Virus record (IMG/VR): IMGVR_UViG_3300049217_000106
Location: 1 to 30,600 of that record
DNA: 30,600 bases
Direction: 5' to 3' (one strand)
Origin: a virus
The position numbers and the translations under genes are program-made. Numbering within the stretch: position 1 is the stretch's first letter; each line of letters opens with the position of its first letter. The notes under the pieces are model-generated. The model ran no database searches and was not told where the DNA came from. It worked only from the letters and a program-made list of their open reading frames with translations. This document shows, piece after piece, positions 19,071 to 26,286 of the stretch.

Positions 19071-21669
19071 TAACGGTAGCCCACTTAAAACTTTTGGTAA
19101 TTGACTTGGAAGCCCGACAGGGTGACAAGGCGGAAGATATGCAAACCATACAGCTAGATTATAATCAATTATTAGATTTAGTGATTGATTTAAAGATAAA
19201 TGAAAAAGAATGCTATCCTTTGGATACGTATAAATTTACTGATTATGTATGGAAAAAATATCACCGTGAGAGACTAAACCCAGAAGGCGCATTATGCGCA
19301 TGTGATAGTCCGAACAGCGACCATAAATAAAATCGCTGAGAGGGGAATAACAAGACCCTCCGCCTAGAAATAGGTCATAAAAGTAACAGATGTACCCCAT
19401 CACTATGGATCAGCAAGCAGGCGATATTCTACGTAGACGTAGATATAACAACCTCAAAACAGCTCCGGTGCCTTTGGGCAATGGAATTGTTAATCCTGCA
19501 GCTCAACAGCTCACCGCACTAGACATCGACGCAAGGATCGACTGGTACGGAACTTACATGATACTACAAGAGCAAGTTATGCTCATAAACGAAGACCCTA
19601 GAGAACAATTGCAATTAGCTGCTTAACAATTTAACTTGTTCCTAAAACACGATATTGATATACTTCCTTTTTAAATAGGAGGTTGTCATGCAAGAGAAAG
19701 AATTAATGAGTTATTTATCAGGATTAATGGACGGAGATGGAAGTTTTACGATTGGCAAATTAAAAAATGCTAGTCGTTCACCTTTATATTATCCATTAAT
19801 ACAATTTGGTTTCCAAAAAAAGGATATCGTTAATATTTTTATGGAAAAGTTCGGTGGTTCATTCACTGAAATAGATCCTAAAAAAGACAAACGATACAAA
19901 CAATCTTTTTTCTCGTGGAGACTAAGAAGTTCTGATAATGTTATCCCTGTTCTTGAAAAACTCATCGAATTTCTTATCTTAAAAAAGGAAAGAGCGGAAT
20001 ATCTTTTAAGTTTCTGCAAAAATTTTTCTTTCAAACGAGGATTGATGGTTGACAAAGATATTCTTGTCGAAAGAGAAAAAGCATATTTAAAAATGGGTCA
20101 GATGAACGATTGCAGGATATTTACTGGTTTAGAAAAAACCTATAGACCTGTCAAAAATGAATCATGTGCTTATTTTTGGTCTTATGTAGCAGGAATTATA
20201 GATTCTGACGGTTCTTTTTCAATTAAAAAGCAAAAATATCAATATGGTCAAAGATATAGTGCCGTTATCAGTATTGATATGGTAGATCCTAAATCTATTG
20301 ATTATATAGCATCTAAAACAACATTTGGACGAGTTGAAGCAAATAAAATGAAAGCTTGTACAAATGGAATTTGTTATCGTCTTTCGATATGCAAAAAAGA
20401 TGATGTTATTGCTTTTTTAGAAAATGTAATTCCCTTTTTACGTGTTAAAAAAGAACAAGCTAAAACCCTTCAAGAATTTTGCTCAAACTGGAAAAATACT
20501 GGCTATTGTAAAGCTGGTGTACCACTTGAAGAAATGGCATTTCGAGAAGAATGCCATCAAAAGATTAAACAGTTAAACAAATATGGGGTCTATAAACCGT
20601 CGGTAATTGACTCGGAACTCCAAAAGCAGGACAACGAGGGCCAAGCAGGAAACGTGCAGGCTGAACGACTAAACCCGATGGACTCGAAAGAGTGTGTAAT
20701 AGTCTGAACACGGACAATAGCTAATGAAATCCGTGAGGGTGGGTCGAAGAACCCGCCCCGCCTAGAAATAGGTCATAAAGTAACAGATAGGTATTAAACA
20801 GTGCAGTGTCCGTTTTAGGCCAGTCTCTTCGTGAAACGGAAGACCAATTGGCTCGTAGTATGATGGAGGGTGGTGCTCCACCAGTTAATTGTACCTCGGG
20901 TACAAACGGTAGAGTTGCCGTTTTAAAACCTTCTCTGATTGAGGTGGAACTCTGTTTTTATGTAACAGACAACACTGCGCAAGCCGTAATGGCAGCGTAA
21001 ACGACTGAGTGAGAAGGATTGAGTTATGTAACGCGATGTAACTCAATATGCGACAGTCTGATCTCATAGGCGACTATGAGAGGAATCTCCGAAGAGGGAT
21101 TCCCGCCCATGATATAGGGTCAACAAAGTAACAGGGGTTAGGACAACCCAACTAATATCACTCCATTGGATTGCAGCAAAGCCGTCCGCTTATTGCGCAC
21201 TGCAAATGCCCAATTCATCATGGATATGATAGAAGGTGAATTGAAATTTGGAACTGCTCCAGTGAGGATGGCTTTTTTTGGTTTGACTCATACTAATATG
21301 AGTGCCGACTTAGACCAGATGGTTGGATTTATCAACGTTGCGAATTACGCAAATAACTCCAATTTGCTTATGAGCGAATGGGGCAGCGTTCGAAATTTGC
21401 GTTTCTTATTGTCTTCAGTCGGAAGCGTTTCCGTTGGTGCTTCTGCCTTGGGTGCGGATATTTATAATATCTTCATTCCTGGTCAGGAAAGCTATGACAT
21501 GATTGACTTGGATGGCTATAGTGCACAATTCATCTATGCGCCGCCTGAGATCGCATCGCCACAATTAAGACTGTATCAGACAGCGGGTTGGAAGATGGCG
21601 CAAGTATTCAACATCACGAATACTTCTTGGATCATTAATCTACGCTGCACACTTGCAGTGGCTATTTAA
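18963..21669 (+). CDS. Major capsid protein, N4 gp56 family, split by three group I introns (join 18963..19070, 19393..19599, 20791..20910, 21142..21669)
   Basis: Joining the four exons gives 320 residues with no stop. The N-terminal KLLARPMPDLIHTTLG joins YPITMDQQAGDILRRRRYNN, giving the family's loss-free pattern of a helix, L-I-H-T-x-x-G, a strand, then a basic R-R-Y. Exon 2 ends INEDP and exon 3 continues VLNSAVSVLGQSLRETEDQL, the family's E-D-P-V-L-(x6)-LG-x-(x7) motif. Exon 3 ends CTSGTNG and exon 4 resumes DNPTNITPLDCSKAVRLLRT. Exon 4 holds the rest of the shell fold. AAAGGT precedes the ATG. Without splicing, exon 1 stops one codon into intron 1. Family from motif recognition; splice sites from P1/P10 pairing. 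Confidence 0.85.
19071..19392 (+). ncRNA. Group I intron 1 in capsid gene (322 nt)
   Basis: P1: exon TGGGT with GCCCA (19079-19083), U-G at the splice site. P10: GGTA upstream of that G pairs with TACC at 19393. P3: CTTTTGGT (19091-19098) with ACC[C]AGAAG (19278-19286). P4: CTTG/CAAG (19105-19108, 19126-19129) with a CCC-GACA-GGG hairpin between. P7: GACTA/TAGTC (19272-19276, 19306-19310). The tail has GAGGG/CCCTC and CCTA-GAAA-TAGG hairpins, then GTAACAG; last base G19392. No P2. A small ORF fills the loop between P6 strands. Confidence 0.88.
19139..19330 (+). CDS. Possible intron-encoded 63-residue ORF
   Basis: Lies in the P6 insertion of intron 1 with AAGG eight bases upstream. MQTIQLDYNQLLDLVIDLKI and a short KFTDYVWKKYH segment appear protein-like, then RERLNPE and CDSPNSDHK are translations of the P7/P8 strands. 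No endonuclease motif (LAGLIDADG, GIY-YIG, HNH) is present, so it may be a degraded endonuclease ORF or a chance frame. Confidence 0.3.
   Translation: MQTIQLDYNQLLDLVIDLKINEKECYPLDTYKFTDYVWKKYHRERLNPEGALCACDSPNSDHK
19393..19599 (+). CDS. Capsid gene exon 2 (69 codons)
   Basis: Encodes YPITMDQQAG through MLINEDP. Start fixed by P10 with intron 1 and end fixed by AGACCCT pairing with GGGGTCT of intron 2. Reading past 19599 gives 8 extra codons to a stop at 19626. Confidence 0.85.
19600..20790 (+). ncRNA. Group I intron 2 in capsid gene, with homing endonuclease (1191 nt)
   Basis: P1: AGACCCT (19593-19599) with GGGGTCT (20585-20591), 7 bp with U-G; the endonuclease gene lies in the P1 loop. 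P10: ATAT before that IGS pairs with GTATT at 20791. P3: CCGTCGGT (20597-20604) with ACC[C]GATGG. P4: CTCG/CGAG. P7: GACTA/TAGTC (20667-20671, 20700-20704). P8: GACTC-GAAA-GAGT. The tail shares CGCCTAGAAATAGGTCATAA with intron 1; last base G20790. P3 and P4 differ from intron 1 by compensating changes. Confidence 0.9.
19688..20707 (+). CDS. LAGLIDADG homing endonuclease, intron 2-encoded
   Basis: A 339-residue two-motif LAGLIDADG protein: LSGLMDGDG at residues 10-18 and VAGIIDSDG at 167-175, both with the catalytic Asp, so it can act as a monomer cutting an asymmetric intronless capsid site. Each motif is followed by SF and a beta-rich half-domain; the halves look like a duplicated fold. AGGAGG lies six bases before the ATG. 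From about residue 297 (NKYGVYKPS) the frame passes through IGS, P3-P8 and ends within P7 (SKECVIV), so the last ~45 codons double as ribozyme core. Such enzymes mobilise the intron into empty alleles. No sign of inactivation. Confidence 0.93.
   Translation: MQEKELMSYLSGLMDGDGSFTIGKLKNASRSPLYYPLIQFGFQKKDIVNIFMEKFGGSFTEIDPKKDKRYKQSFFSWRLRSSDNVIPVLEKLIEFLILKKERAEYLLSFCKNFSFKRGLMVDKDILVEREKAYLKMGQMNDCRIFTGLEKTYRPVKNESCAYFWSYVAGIIDSDGSFSIKKQKYQYGQRYSAVISIDMVDPKSIDYIASKTTFGRVEANKMKACTNGICYRLSICKKDDVIAFLENVIPFLRVKKEQAKTLQEFCSNWKNTGYCKAGVPLEEMAFREECHQKIKQLNKYGVYKPSVIDSELQKQDNEGQAGNVQAERLNPMDSKECVIV
20791..20910 (+). CDS. Capsid gene exon 3 (40 codons)
   Basis: Encodes VLNSAVSVLGQSLRETEDQL through CTSGTNG. 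The boundary at 20791 is set by the five-base P10 (GTATT) and gives the family motif E-D-P-V-L-N across the junction. It ends at GGT before AGAGTT of intron 3. Confidence 0.85.
20911..21141 (+). ncRNA. Group I intron 3 in capsid gene (231 nt, no ORF)
   Basis: P1: exon AAACGGT (20904-20910) with GCCGTTT (20917-20923), 7 bp including U-G. P10: GTT before that G pairs with GAC at 21142. P3: CCTTCTC (20929-20935) with GAGAAGG (21011-21017). P4: GGTG/CACT. P7: GACTG/CAGTC (21003-21007, 21054-21058), a compensated change from GACTA/TAGTC. P8: ATTGAGTTA/TAACTCAAT, 9 bp. A CTCATAG-GCGA-CTATGAG hairpin follows. Tail GTCAACAAAGTAACAG then GGGTTAG; last base G21141. The shortest, probably most streamlined copy. 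Confidence 0.9.
21142..21669 (+). CDS. Capsid gene exon 4 (175 codons and stop)
   Basis: Encodes DNPTNITPLDCSKAVRLLRT to the C-terminus TLAVAI. The codon just before 21142 in this frame is TAG, so the exon cannot extend left. It holds the region that aligns with the stray capsid fragment at 8063 (TAPVRMAFFGLTHTNM). Confidence 0.85.
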   Translation, partial: DNPTNITPLDCSKAVRLLRTANAQFIMDMIEGELKFGTAPVRMAFFGLTHTNMSADLDQMVGFINVANYANNSNLLMSEWGSVRNLRFLLSSVGSVSVGASALGADIYNIFIPGQESYDMIDLDGYSAQFIYAPPEIASPQLRLYQTAGWKMAQVFNITNTSWIINLRCTLAVAI

Positions 21670-21680
21670 GGAGGTGACTT

Positions 21681-22808
21681 ATGAGTACTCAAGTAGTCAC
21701 AGGCTTGTTTACTAACGTAGCCTCAACTCCTTATTTTATCCCATTGAATAACTACATTTCTGAAATCAGGTTGAAAAACTTGACCAGAAGTGGTGTTACT
21801 GTGGGTTCCGTTGCAGGTTCACTGACATCAACTAGAATCGTCGAAGCATTCTGGTGCGATTACATGAATCAGGGTGTTGCTCAAATTATCCAAAACGGAA
21901 CCGTTTCGGGTGCTTTGGCTCCTATGAATAATGGTAATTTAGCACAAAATGGGTTCACTGTTTACAATGCAGCTAATCCACCGATCAGTGCGGCAGTTGC
22001 AATTTCCTCATTTACTCCAGGCACAACAACTGTTTGGGTAACAGGTGCTGCACACGGTTATCAAGTAGGGGATACAGTTAGGGTATACGGACTAACAAGT
22101 GCACCACAGTTTAGCGGTTTGGCTATGACTGTGACAGCCGTTGGTTCCACTACTCAATTTACAACATTACTAAATTCAACTGGTGCCACGACATCCGTTG
22201 GTTCTGTTGTGAAAATTGGTAATGCTTACTTGCCTCCACGATCACTTTATTACCCTGATCTAAGAGTAATCGCGGACATGACGAACGCCAACCCGATGGT
22301 TTTGACGATGCTTGTTGCTCAAAACTATGCCGTTGGCGATGTTGTTACATTTGACGTACCTTCTGTTTTTGGGGTTCCTCAACTAAGGAATTCCATTAGT
22401 GGATTACCATTCCAAGCGACTGTTGTTGCTGTTAACAATGCGGTTGGTACACAAACCGTCAGCGTTAATGTCGACAGCACTAATTTTGGGGTATTTGGCG
22501 GAACAAATGGTTGGCCAGGCTCTTCAAGTTATCCTTTCAGTTTCCCTTACCTCGTTCCACAAGGCGAAGGGAATCTGAATAGCTTACAAGCCTATGGAGT
22601 CAACCCCAGCCCACTTCCTTACGCTAACCAGGATGTTTTGAGTTTTGCTCGTCAAAACCAAGGCGTCAATGGTATCTTAGTGGGGGCAGGAGATGGAACG
22701 AACGGTGCAAGTGGTGGTATCATAGGATCTACCGTGGATGTATGGGAGTACAGAGTGATCACATCGGCTCAGTCGTACCCACAACAGCAAGTCTATCAAT
22801 ATTTCTAA
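21681..22808 (+). CDS. Virion structural protein with FCCH-like modules
   Basis: A 375-residue protein after the capsid gene, with GGAGG upstream. The N-terminal 100 residues (VVTGLFTNVASTPYFIPLNN) resemble a head or decoration domain. Residues about 105-170 form a beta module HGYQVGDTVRVYGL ... SGLAMTVTAVGSTTQFTTLL, the G-D-x-V ... N/SG-x-x-x-V-x-x-V-x-x-x-x-x-F pattern of FCCH-like domains. A second (about 210-270, NYAVGDVVTFDVPSVFGVPQ) resembles the protein at 23544. The C-terminus is Gly/Asn-rich and ends QQQVYQYF. No cleavage motif seen. Head decoration or tail-fibre adaptor are both possible. Confidence 0.6.
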   Translation: MSTQVVTGLFTNVASTPYFIPLNNYISEIRLKNLTRSGVTVGSVAGSLTSTRIVEAFWCDYMNQGVAQIIQNGTVSGALAPMNNGNLAQNGFTVYNAANPPISAAVAISSFTPGTTTVWVTGAAHGYQVGDTVRVYGLTSAPQFSGLAMTVTAVGSTTQFTTLLNSTGATTSVGSVVKIGNAYLPPRSLYYPDLRVIADMTNANPMVLTMLVAQNYAVGDVVTFDVPSVFGVPQLRNSISGLPFQATVVAVNNAVGTQTVSVNVDSTNFGVFGGTNGWPGSSSYPFSFPYLVPQGEGNLNSLQAYGVNPSPLPYANQDVLSFARQNQGVNGILVGAGDGTNGASGGIIGSTVDVWEYRVITSAQSYPQQQVYQYF

Positions 22809-22821
22809 CAATGTAATTCAA

Positions 22822-22848
22822 AGGGTGGGGACAAAATGTCTCCACCCT
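22822..22848 (+). other. Intergenic mRNA hairpin
   Basis: AGGGTGGGGAC pairs with GTCTCCACCCT (11 bp, one G-T) around AAAAT. It has no T tract, so it is not a normal terminator; probably an mRNA processing or stability element between virion genes. Confidence 0.6.
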
Positions 22849-22861
22849 GAATAAGGTAAAT

Positions 22862-23491
22862 ATGTCTCGTAAAAAAAAGAATAAACACATAGATTCGAGT
22901 AAAAAAGAAGAGGTAATAATGACCCAAGAATTAGAAGTAATTGCAGAAACAGAGTTAGTGCCTGAAAAATTCGACATGGAAGCTACGCAAGCAGAGATCG
23001 AACAAGTTTCCAACGAACTTCAAGAGGCTAGACTTGAACTTGAGCGCACTCGCAGAGAGATAATCGAAAATAAACAGGCCTTACAAGCTTCTGCAAGACG
23101 GGAAATATCGCCGGAAGAAAAGATTATCTCCGACAAACACGTCAGCATGAATAATGAAAAGTTAGCTAAGGTTAAGGCTCTTGAAGATCAAAAAGCCTTT
23201 GACAAAGTGCTTGTGACTGGAAAATTCATGAATCTACGAAATCCTGGTCAACCAGTTAAATTGCCGTACATAAAGTATATTGAAGATCCGGTGAAATGGT
23301 ATCCATTTCAACATGGCAAAATATATACTATTCCTAGGGGCTTCGCTGATCAGATCAACGAACATTACTACACTCCGACATTCATCCAAAAAGATGGTGG
23401 AATTGATAGTCAAGATGGGGATTCATTATCGCAAATTGCGGATGTTGATAAAAGTAATAAGAGGTATAGTTTTGTTCCACTTAATTTTTAA
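22862..23491 (+). CDS. Virion-associated coiled-coil protein
   Basis: A 209-residue protein with TAAGG upstream. The N-terminus is very basic (MSRKKKNKHIDSSKKEE). Residues about 40-80 are a coiled coil (QAEIEQVSNELQEARLELER). The C-terminal half has a compact aromatic domain with GKFMNLRNPGQPVKLPYIKY, DPVKWYPFQHGKIYTIPRGFADQINEHYYTP, which looks like a conserved phage structural domain seen in marine podovirus-type genomes, function unknown. Its position between capsid and tail genes suggests a minor virion component. Confidence 0.55.
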   Translation: MSRKKKNKHIDSSKKEEVIMTQELEVIAETELVPEKFDMEATQAEIEQVSNELQEARLELERTRREIIENKQALQASARREISPEEKIISDKHVSMNNEKLAKVKALEDQKAFDKVLVTGKFMNLRNPGQPVKLPYIKYIEDPVKWYPFQHGKIYTIPRGFADQINEHYYTPTFIQKDGGIDSQDGDSLSQIADVDKSNKRYSFVPLNF

Positions 23492-23543
23492 TCTTTATTG
23501 ATATAAATACTGGGATTATGAATATCTCAAGAGCATTCTTTAG

Positions 23544-23987
23544 ATGACAAATACTGTTTCAAGTGTAACATACTACCCTGGCTATTCTCAGCAACAAATA
23601 TCCGAGAACCTAATTTGGCAGGTGATTTCTTCTATCACTCAAGCTAATCCCTGTGTCGTTACAACCGTCAATACGCATAATTACCCCGTTGGAGTGAATG
23701 TAAGTTTCTTGATTCCGCGAGCTTTTGGCATGCAGCAAATTAATAATGTGAATACTCAGATTATTGCAGTTACTAGCAACACAATGACTTTGAACTTGGA
23801 TAGCACGAGATTTTCACCTTTTGCCTATCCAAGTCCGCTTCCAAATGCTTATACCCCGCCAACAGTATTCGCAGATTCTAGCGGATTACCTCTTCCACCA
23901 ACCCCATTACCATACGGAAATAGTGATTCATTTGAGGGTACAATTTATAACAATGGCGCCATAGGCGACCCAATTAATGGAGCCTAA
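23544..23987 (+). CDS. Virion structural protein, small beta-rich
   Basis: A 147-residue protein. VVTTVNTHNYPVGVNVSFLI, AFGMQQINNVNTQIIAVTSN and LNLDSTRFSPFAYPS parallel the second beta module of the protein at 21681 (NYAVGDVVTFDVPSVFGVPQ ... VNVDSTNFGVF), so the two share a domain. The C-terminus is Pro-rich. Two bases separate it from the next gene. The role is unknown; probably a head-tail or tail component. Confidence 0.55.
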   Translation: MTNTVSSVTYYPGYSQQQISENLIWQVISSITQANPCVVTTVNTHNYPVGVNVSFLIPRAFGMQQINNVNTQIIAVTSNTMTLNLDSTRFSPFAYPSPLPNAYTPPTVFADSSGLPLPPTPLPYGNSDSFEGTIYNNGAIGDPINGA

Positions 23988-23990
23988 GTT

Positions 23991-25064
23991 ATGACTTTTA
24001 CGCAACTTGTTTCTCTTAGTCAGATGGAAAACACAACACGTAGGATGACCGCCCGTTATTCAGAACAACAGTTAACTACAAGTCAGTTAGATTATTACAT
24101 TAATTTAGCTGTGCAGTTGTTCATGCCGCTTGAATTTAAAAACATCAAATTAACAAAACCATATGTCTTTAATACTGTTCCTAATGTTGACACGTACCCG
24201 TTTATTTATGAGGCGGGTCTTGTTGATGATCCTACATTGCCGCCAGGAAATAGGGCTGCTCTTGGGAATATACAAATAAGCCCTCCAGTGTATTGTCAGG
24301 GATATATATTAAGATATTATCAGGATAAAAGTACTTTTTACAACACATGGCCTAATCTCAGTGTTAATCAAATAATCAATAGTGGTACAGGTGATCCCGG
24401 ATACACTTATATTGGAATAATCCCATCGACACCATTTTACAGATCACAATTAGACATCTTTGGTTTCGATACAATTCCGGCTGTGGTTATTTCATCATTC
24501 GATGACACAGGTTTTAATTACTCAATTACTGACGTGCCTCAACCGACTACAAATATAGGTGACTTGACTGAAGCAAATGGAACAGTGGTGGGAGAAGTAA
24601 ATTACGTCACAGGGGCATATTCCTTTACTCCATCCAGTATTACCGAAATCCCGGCTGGCGATGACATTTATGCTGCTGTAATTCCTTATCAGCCATCAAG
24701 ACCAACTGATATTTTATTTTATAATCAGCAAATTACTCTTCGACCATGTCCTCAGCAAGTTTATCAAATAGAATTCCAGATTAGCCAGCAACCTACGCAA
24801 TTGATCGCTGCTAATCAGGCTCCAGAATTAGATGAATGGTATTTGTACATATGCGCTAGGGCTGCTAGACTCATCTATAATGATTTTCCTGATCCAGAGG
24901 GAGAAGCTAGTTTACAACCGATTTTGGATGAACAGATACAGATTGCGCAGAGAAGGACATTGAGGCAATTAAGCAGTCAGAGAGCACAGACTATATTTAG
25001 TACTCCAGGCTGGTCTAGAAATAGGGGGGATTTGTATTTTGGTCAACAGTACTCTGGAAATTAG
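23991..25064 (+). CDS. Virion structural protein, possible head-tail adaptor
   Basis: A 357-residue protein. The N-terminal 60 residues are helical, with SQLDYYINLAVQLFMPLEFK, the kind of opening seen in podovirus tail/adaptor proteins (P22 gp4-like and similar). The middle is beta-rich with Asn, Tyr and Pro; near residues 270-330 a helix set with DEWYLYICARAARLIYNDFPDPEGEASL resembles the adaptor's C-terminal helices. It ends with YFGQQYSGN. It lies between head genes and the nozzle-like gene, the place for an adaptor. Assignment is by position and weak pattern only. Confidence 0.45.
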   Translation: MTFTQLVSLSQMENTTRRMTARYSEQQLTTSQLDYYINLAVQLFMPLEFKNIKLTKPYVFNTVPNVDTYPFIYEAGLVDDPTLPPGNRAALGNIQISPPVYCQGYILRYYQDKSTFYNTWPNLSVNQIINSGTGDPGYTYIGIIPSTPFYRSQLDIFGFDTIPAVVISSFDDTGFNYSITDVPQPTTNIGDLTEANGTVVGEVNYVTGAYSFTPSSITEIPAGDDIYAAVIPYQPSRPTDILFYNQQITLRPCPQQVYQIEFQISQQPTQLIAANQAPELDEWYLYICARAARLIYNDFPDPEGEASLQPILDEQIQIAQRRTLRQLSSQRAQTIFSTPGWSRNRGDLYFGQQYSGN

Positions 25065-25072
25065 GAATAAAC

Positions 25073-25666
25073 ATGTCATCATATAATCCTTCAATTCCCA
25101 TGAATGCCGATCTAATGCTGAAATCTCAGTTTCAGATACGTGCCAATTTTCAGGCTATCAATACCGCTTTTGCCCAAAATCATGTTAAGCTGAATAATTC
25201 TGAACAACAAGGTAAACACAGTCTGTTGTTATTTGAACCACAATCTTCCGATCCTACGACAACAGTTGGCCAAGTTGCTTTATATACAAAACTCGTTAAC
25301 AGCGTCCCTATGCTTTTTTATAGGCCCCAAAGTAATGCAACACCTATTCAAATGACTTATCCTTCCATTTTAACGGGATTGCAATCGACAGATCCCAATG
25401 TATGGTATCCTCAGCAATATTCTTTTGTTGCAGGGCCTTTTGTCGTGTACGCGGGTATAATTATTGCAGCAACAAACGGACAGACGATCACGTTGACGCC
25501 ATCATCAACATTGCTTTATGTGCAGTTAACAGCACAAACGGTAAAAGAGGGTCAAGGCGTCGCTGTACCCGCAACCCCTTCAAATATAAGTGGGAACAGT
25601 TTTAACATCAATTTTAACGGCCTTGTCGGTCCCAATAACTTTTATTATTTAGCGGTGGGGAAGTAG
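25073..25666 (+). CDS. Tandem paralogous virion protein A
   Basis: A 197-residue protein, first of three adjacent related genes. Shared pattern: N-terminal F-x-x-I-R-A-N-F-x-A-I-N-x-A-F, then NHVKLNNSEQQGKHSLLLF, VGQVALYTK and a beta C-terminal half. Its stop TAG overlaps the GTG start of the next gene. The N-H-x-P/K-L ... GKH motif occurs in short tail or fibre-adaptor proteins of podovirus-like genomes. Function unknown; tail or whisker component inferred. Confidence 0.55.
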   Translation: MSSYNPSIPMNADLMLKSQFQIRANFQAINTAFAQNHVKLNNSEQQGKHSLLLFEPQSSDPTTTVGQVALYTKLVNSVPMLFYRPQSNATPIQMTYPSILTGLQSTDPNVWYPQQYSFVAGPFVVYAGIIIAATNGQTITLTPSSTLLYVQLTAQTVKEGQGVAVPATPSNISGNSFNINFNGLVGPNNFYYLAVGK

Positions 25667-26286
25667 TGATCAATCCTATCAATTATAATCCCAACACGCC
25701 CACGATAACGCTCCCTTTTTCGCAATGGCAACCGCAATTTTTACAAAATTTTGCGCAACTTTATGCCGCTTTCTCCACTAATCATGTTCCTTTAGATGCA
25801 GCTTCCAACGCAGGGAATCACACGATAATTGAACTTGTGGAACAGGCTTTGCCTCAACAAACTAATGTAAGCGAATTGGCAGTCTATACCAAAAATGTTT
25901 CGGGACAAACGGATCAGATCTTTTTACGTTATCAAGGAAATGGTCAAGAAGTTCAACTAACAACGTATCAAATTTACTCTTTGGGTAATTTTGCCCAAGG
26001 ACAAAGCAATCAGTATTTCACTTTTCTTCCCGGCAATTTAATCTTGATATTCGGTTACAATGTGGCTAAAACTAAAACAACACGATTAAGGCCGCAAATT
26101 CTAAAAAATGTTATTACCTGTCAACTAACGCCTATCGGACCATCTAACCAGCCCTTTCTTAATGTTTCTTTTGTAGCTAAAAACACTCCTGGAATTCTAA
26201 ATTTTATGAATGTAGCTACTTCAATCACAATAGATGGATCTGAGCCAATTCCCCCTTTAACATATTTAGTCTTGGGGAACATATGA
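25666..26286 (+). CDS. Tandem paralogous virion protein B
   Basis: A 206-residue protein starting at GTG that overlaps the previous stop, with GGGGAAG before it. It repeats the family pattern: FLQNFAQLYAAFSTNHVPLD, AGNHTIIEL (the K of GKH is N), SELAVYTKN, a variable middle, then PGNLILIFGYNV and a beta C-terminus. The next ATG overlaps its stop (ATGA). See protein A for the inferred role. Confidence 0.55.
   Translation: MINPINYNPNTPTITLPFSQWQPQFLQNFAQLYAAFSTNHVPLDAASNAGNHTIIELVEQALPQQTNVSELAVYTKNVSGQTDQIFLRYQGNGQEVQLTTYQIYSLGNFAQGQSNQYFTFLPGNLILIFGYNVAKTKTTRLRPQILKNVITCQLTPIGPSNQPFLNVSFVAKNTPGILNFMNVATSITIDGSEPIPPLTYLVLGNI

Noticed and set aside
19600-19650. Alternative P1 for intron 2 using TAGAGAACAA with TTGTTCCTA
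   Set aside because: Nine pairs form, but no U-G splice pair results and the protein junction would not match the capsid family, unlike the AGACCCT/GGGGTCT solution.
20806-21000. Independent gene starting at GTG 20806
   Set aside because: It is capsid exon 3 followed by read-through into intron 3; the true exon starts at 20791.
21166-21669. Independent gene starting at TTG 21166
   Set aside because: It is capsid exon 4; no ribosome-binding site at the TTG, and exon sequence continues left to 21142.
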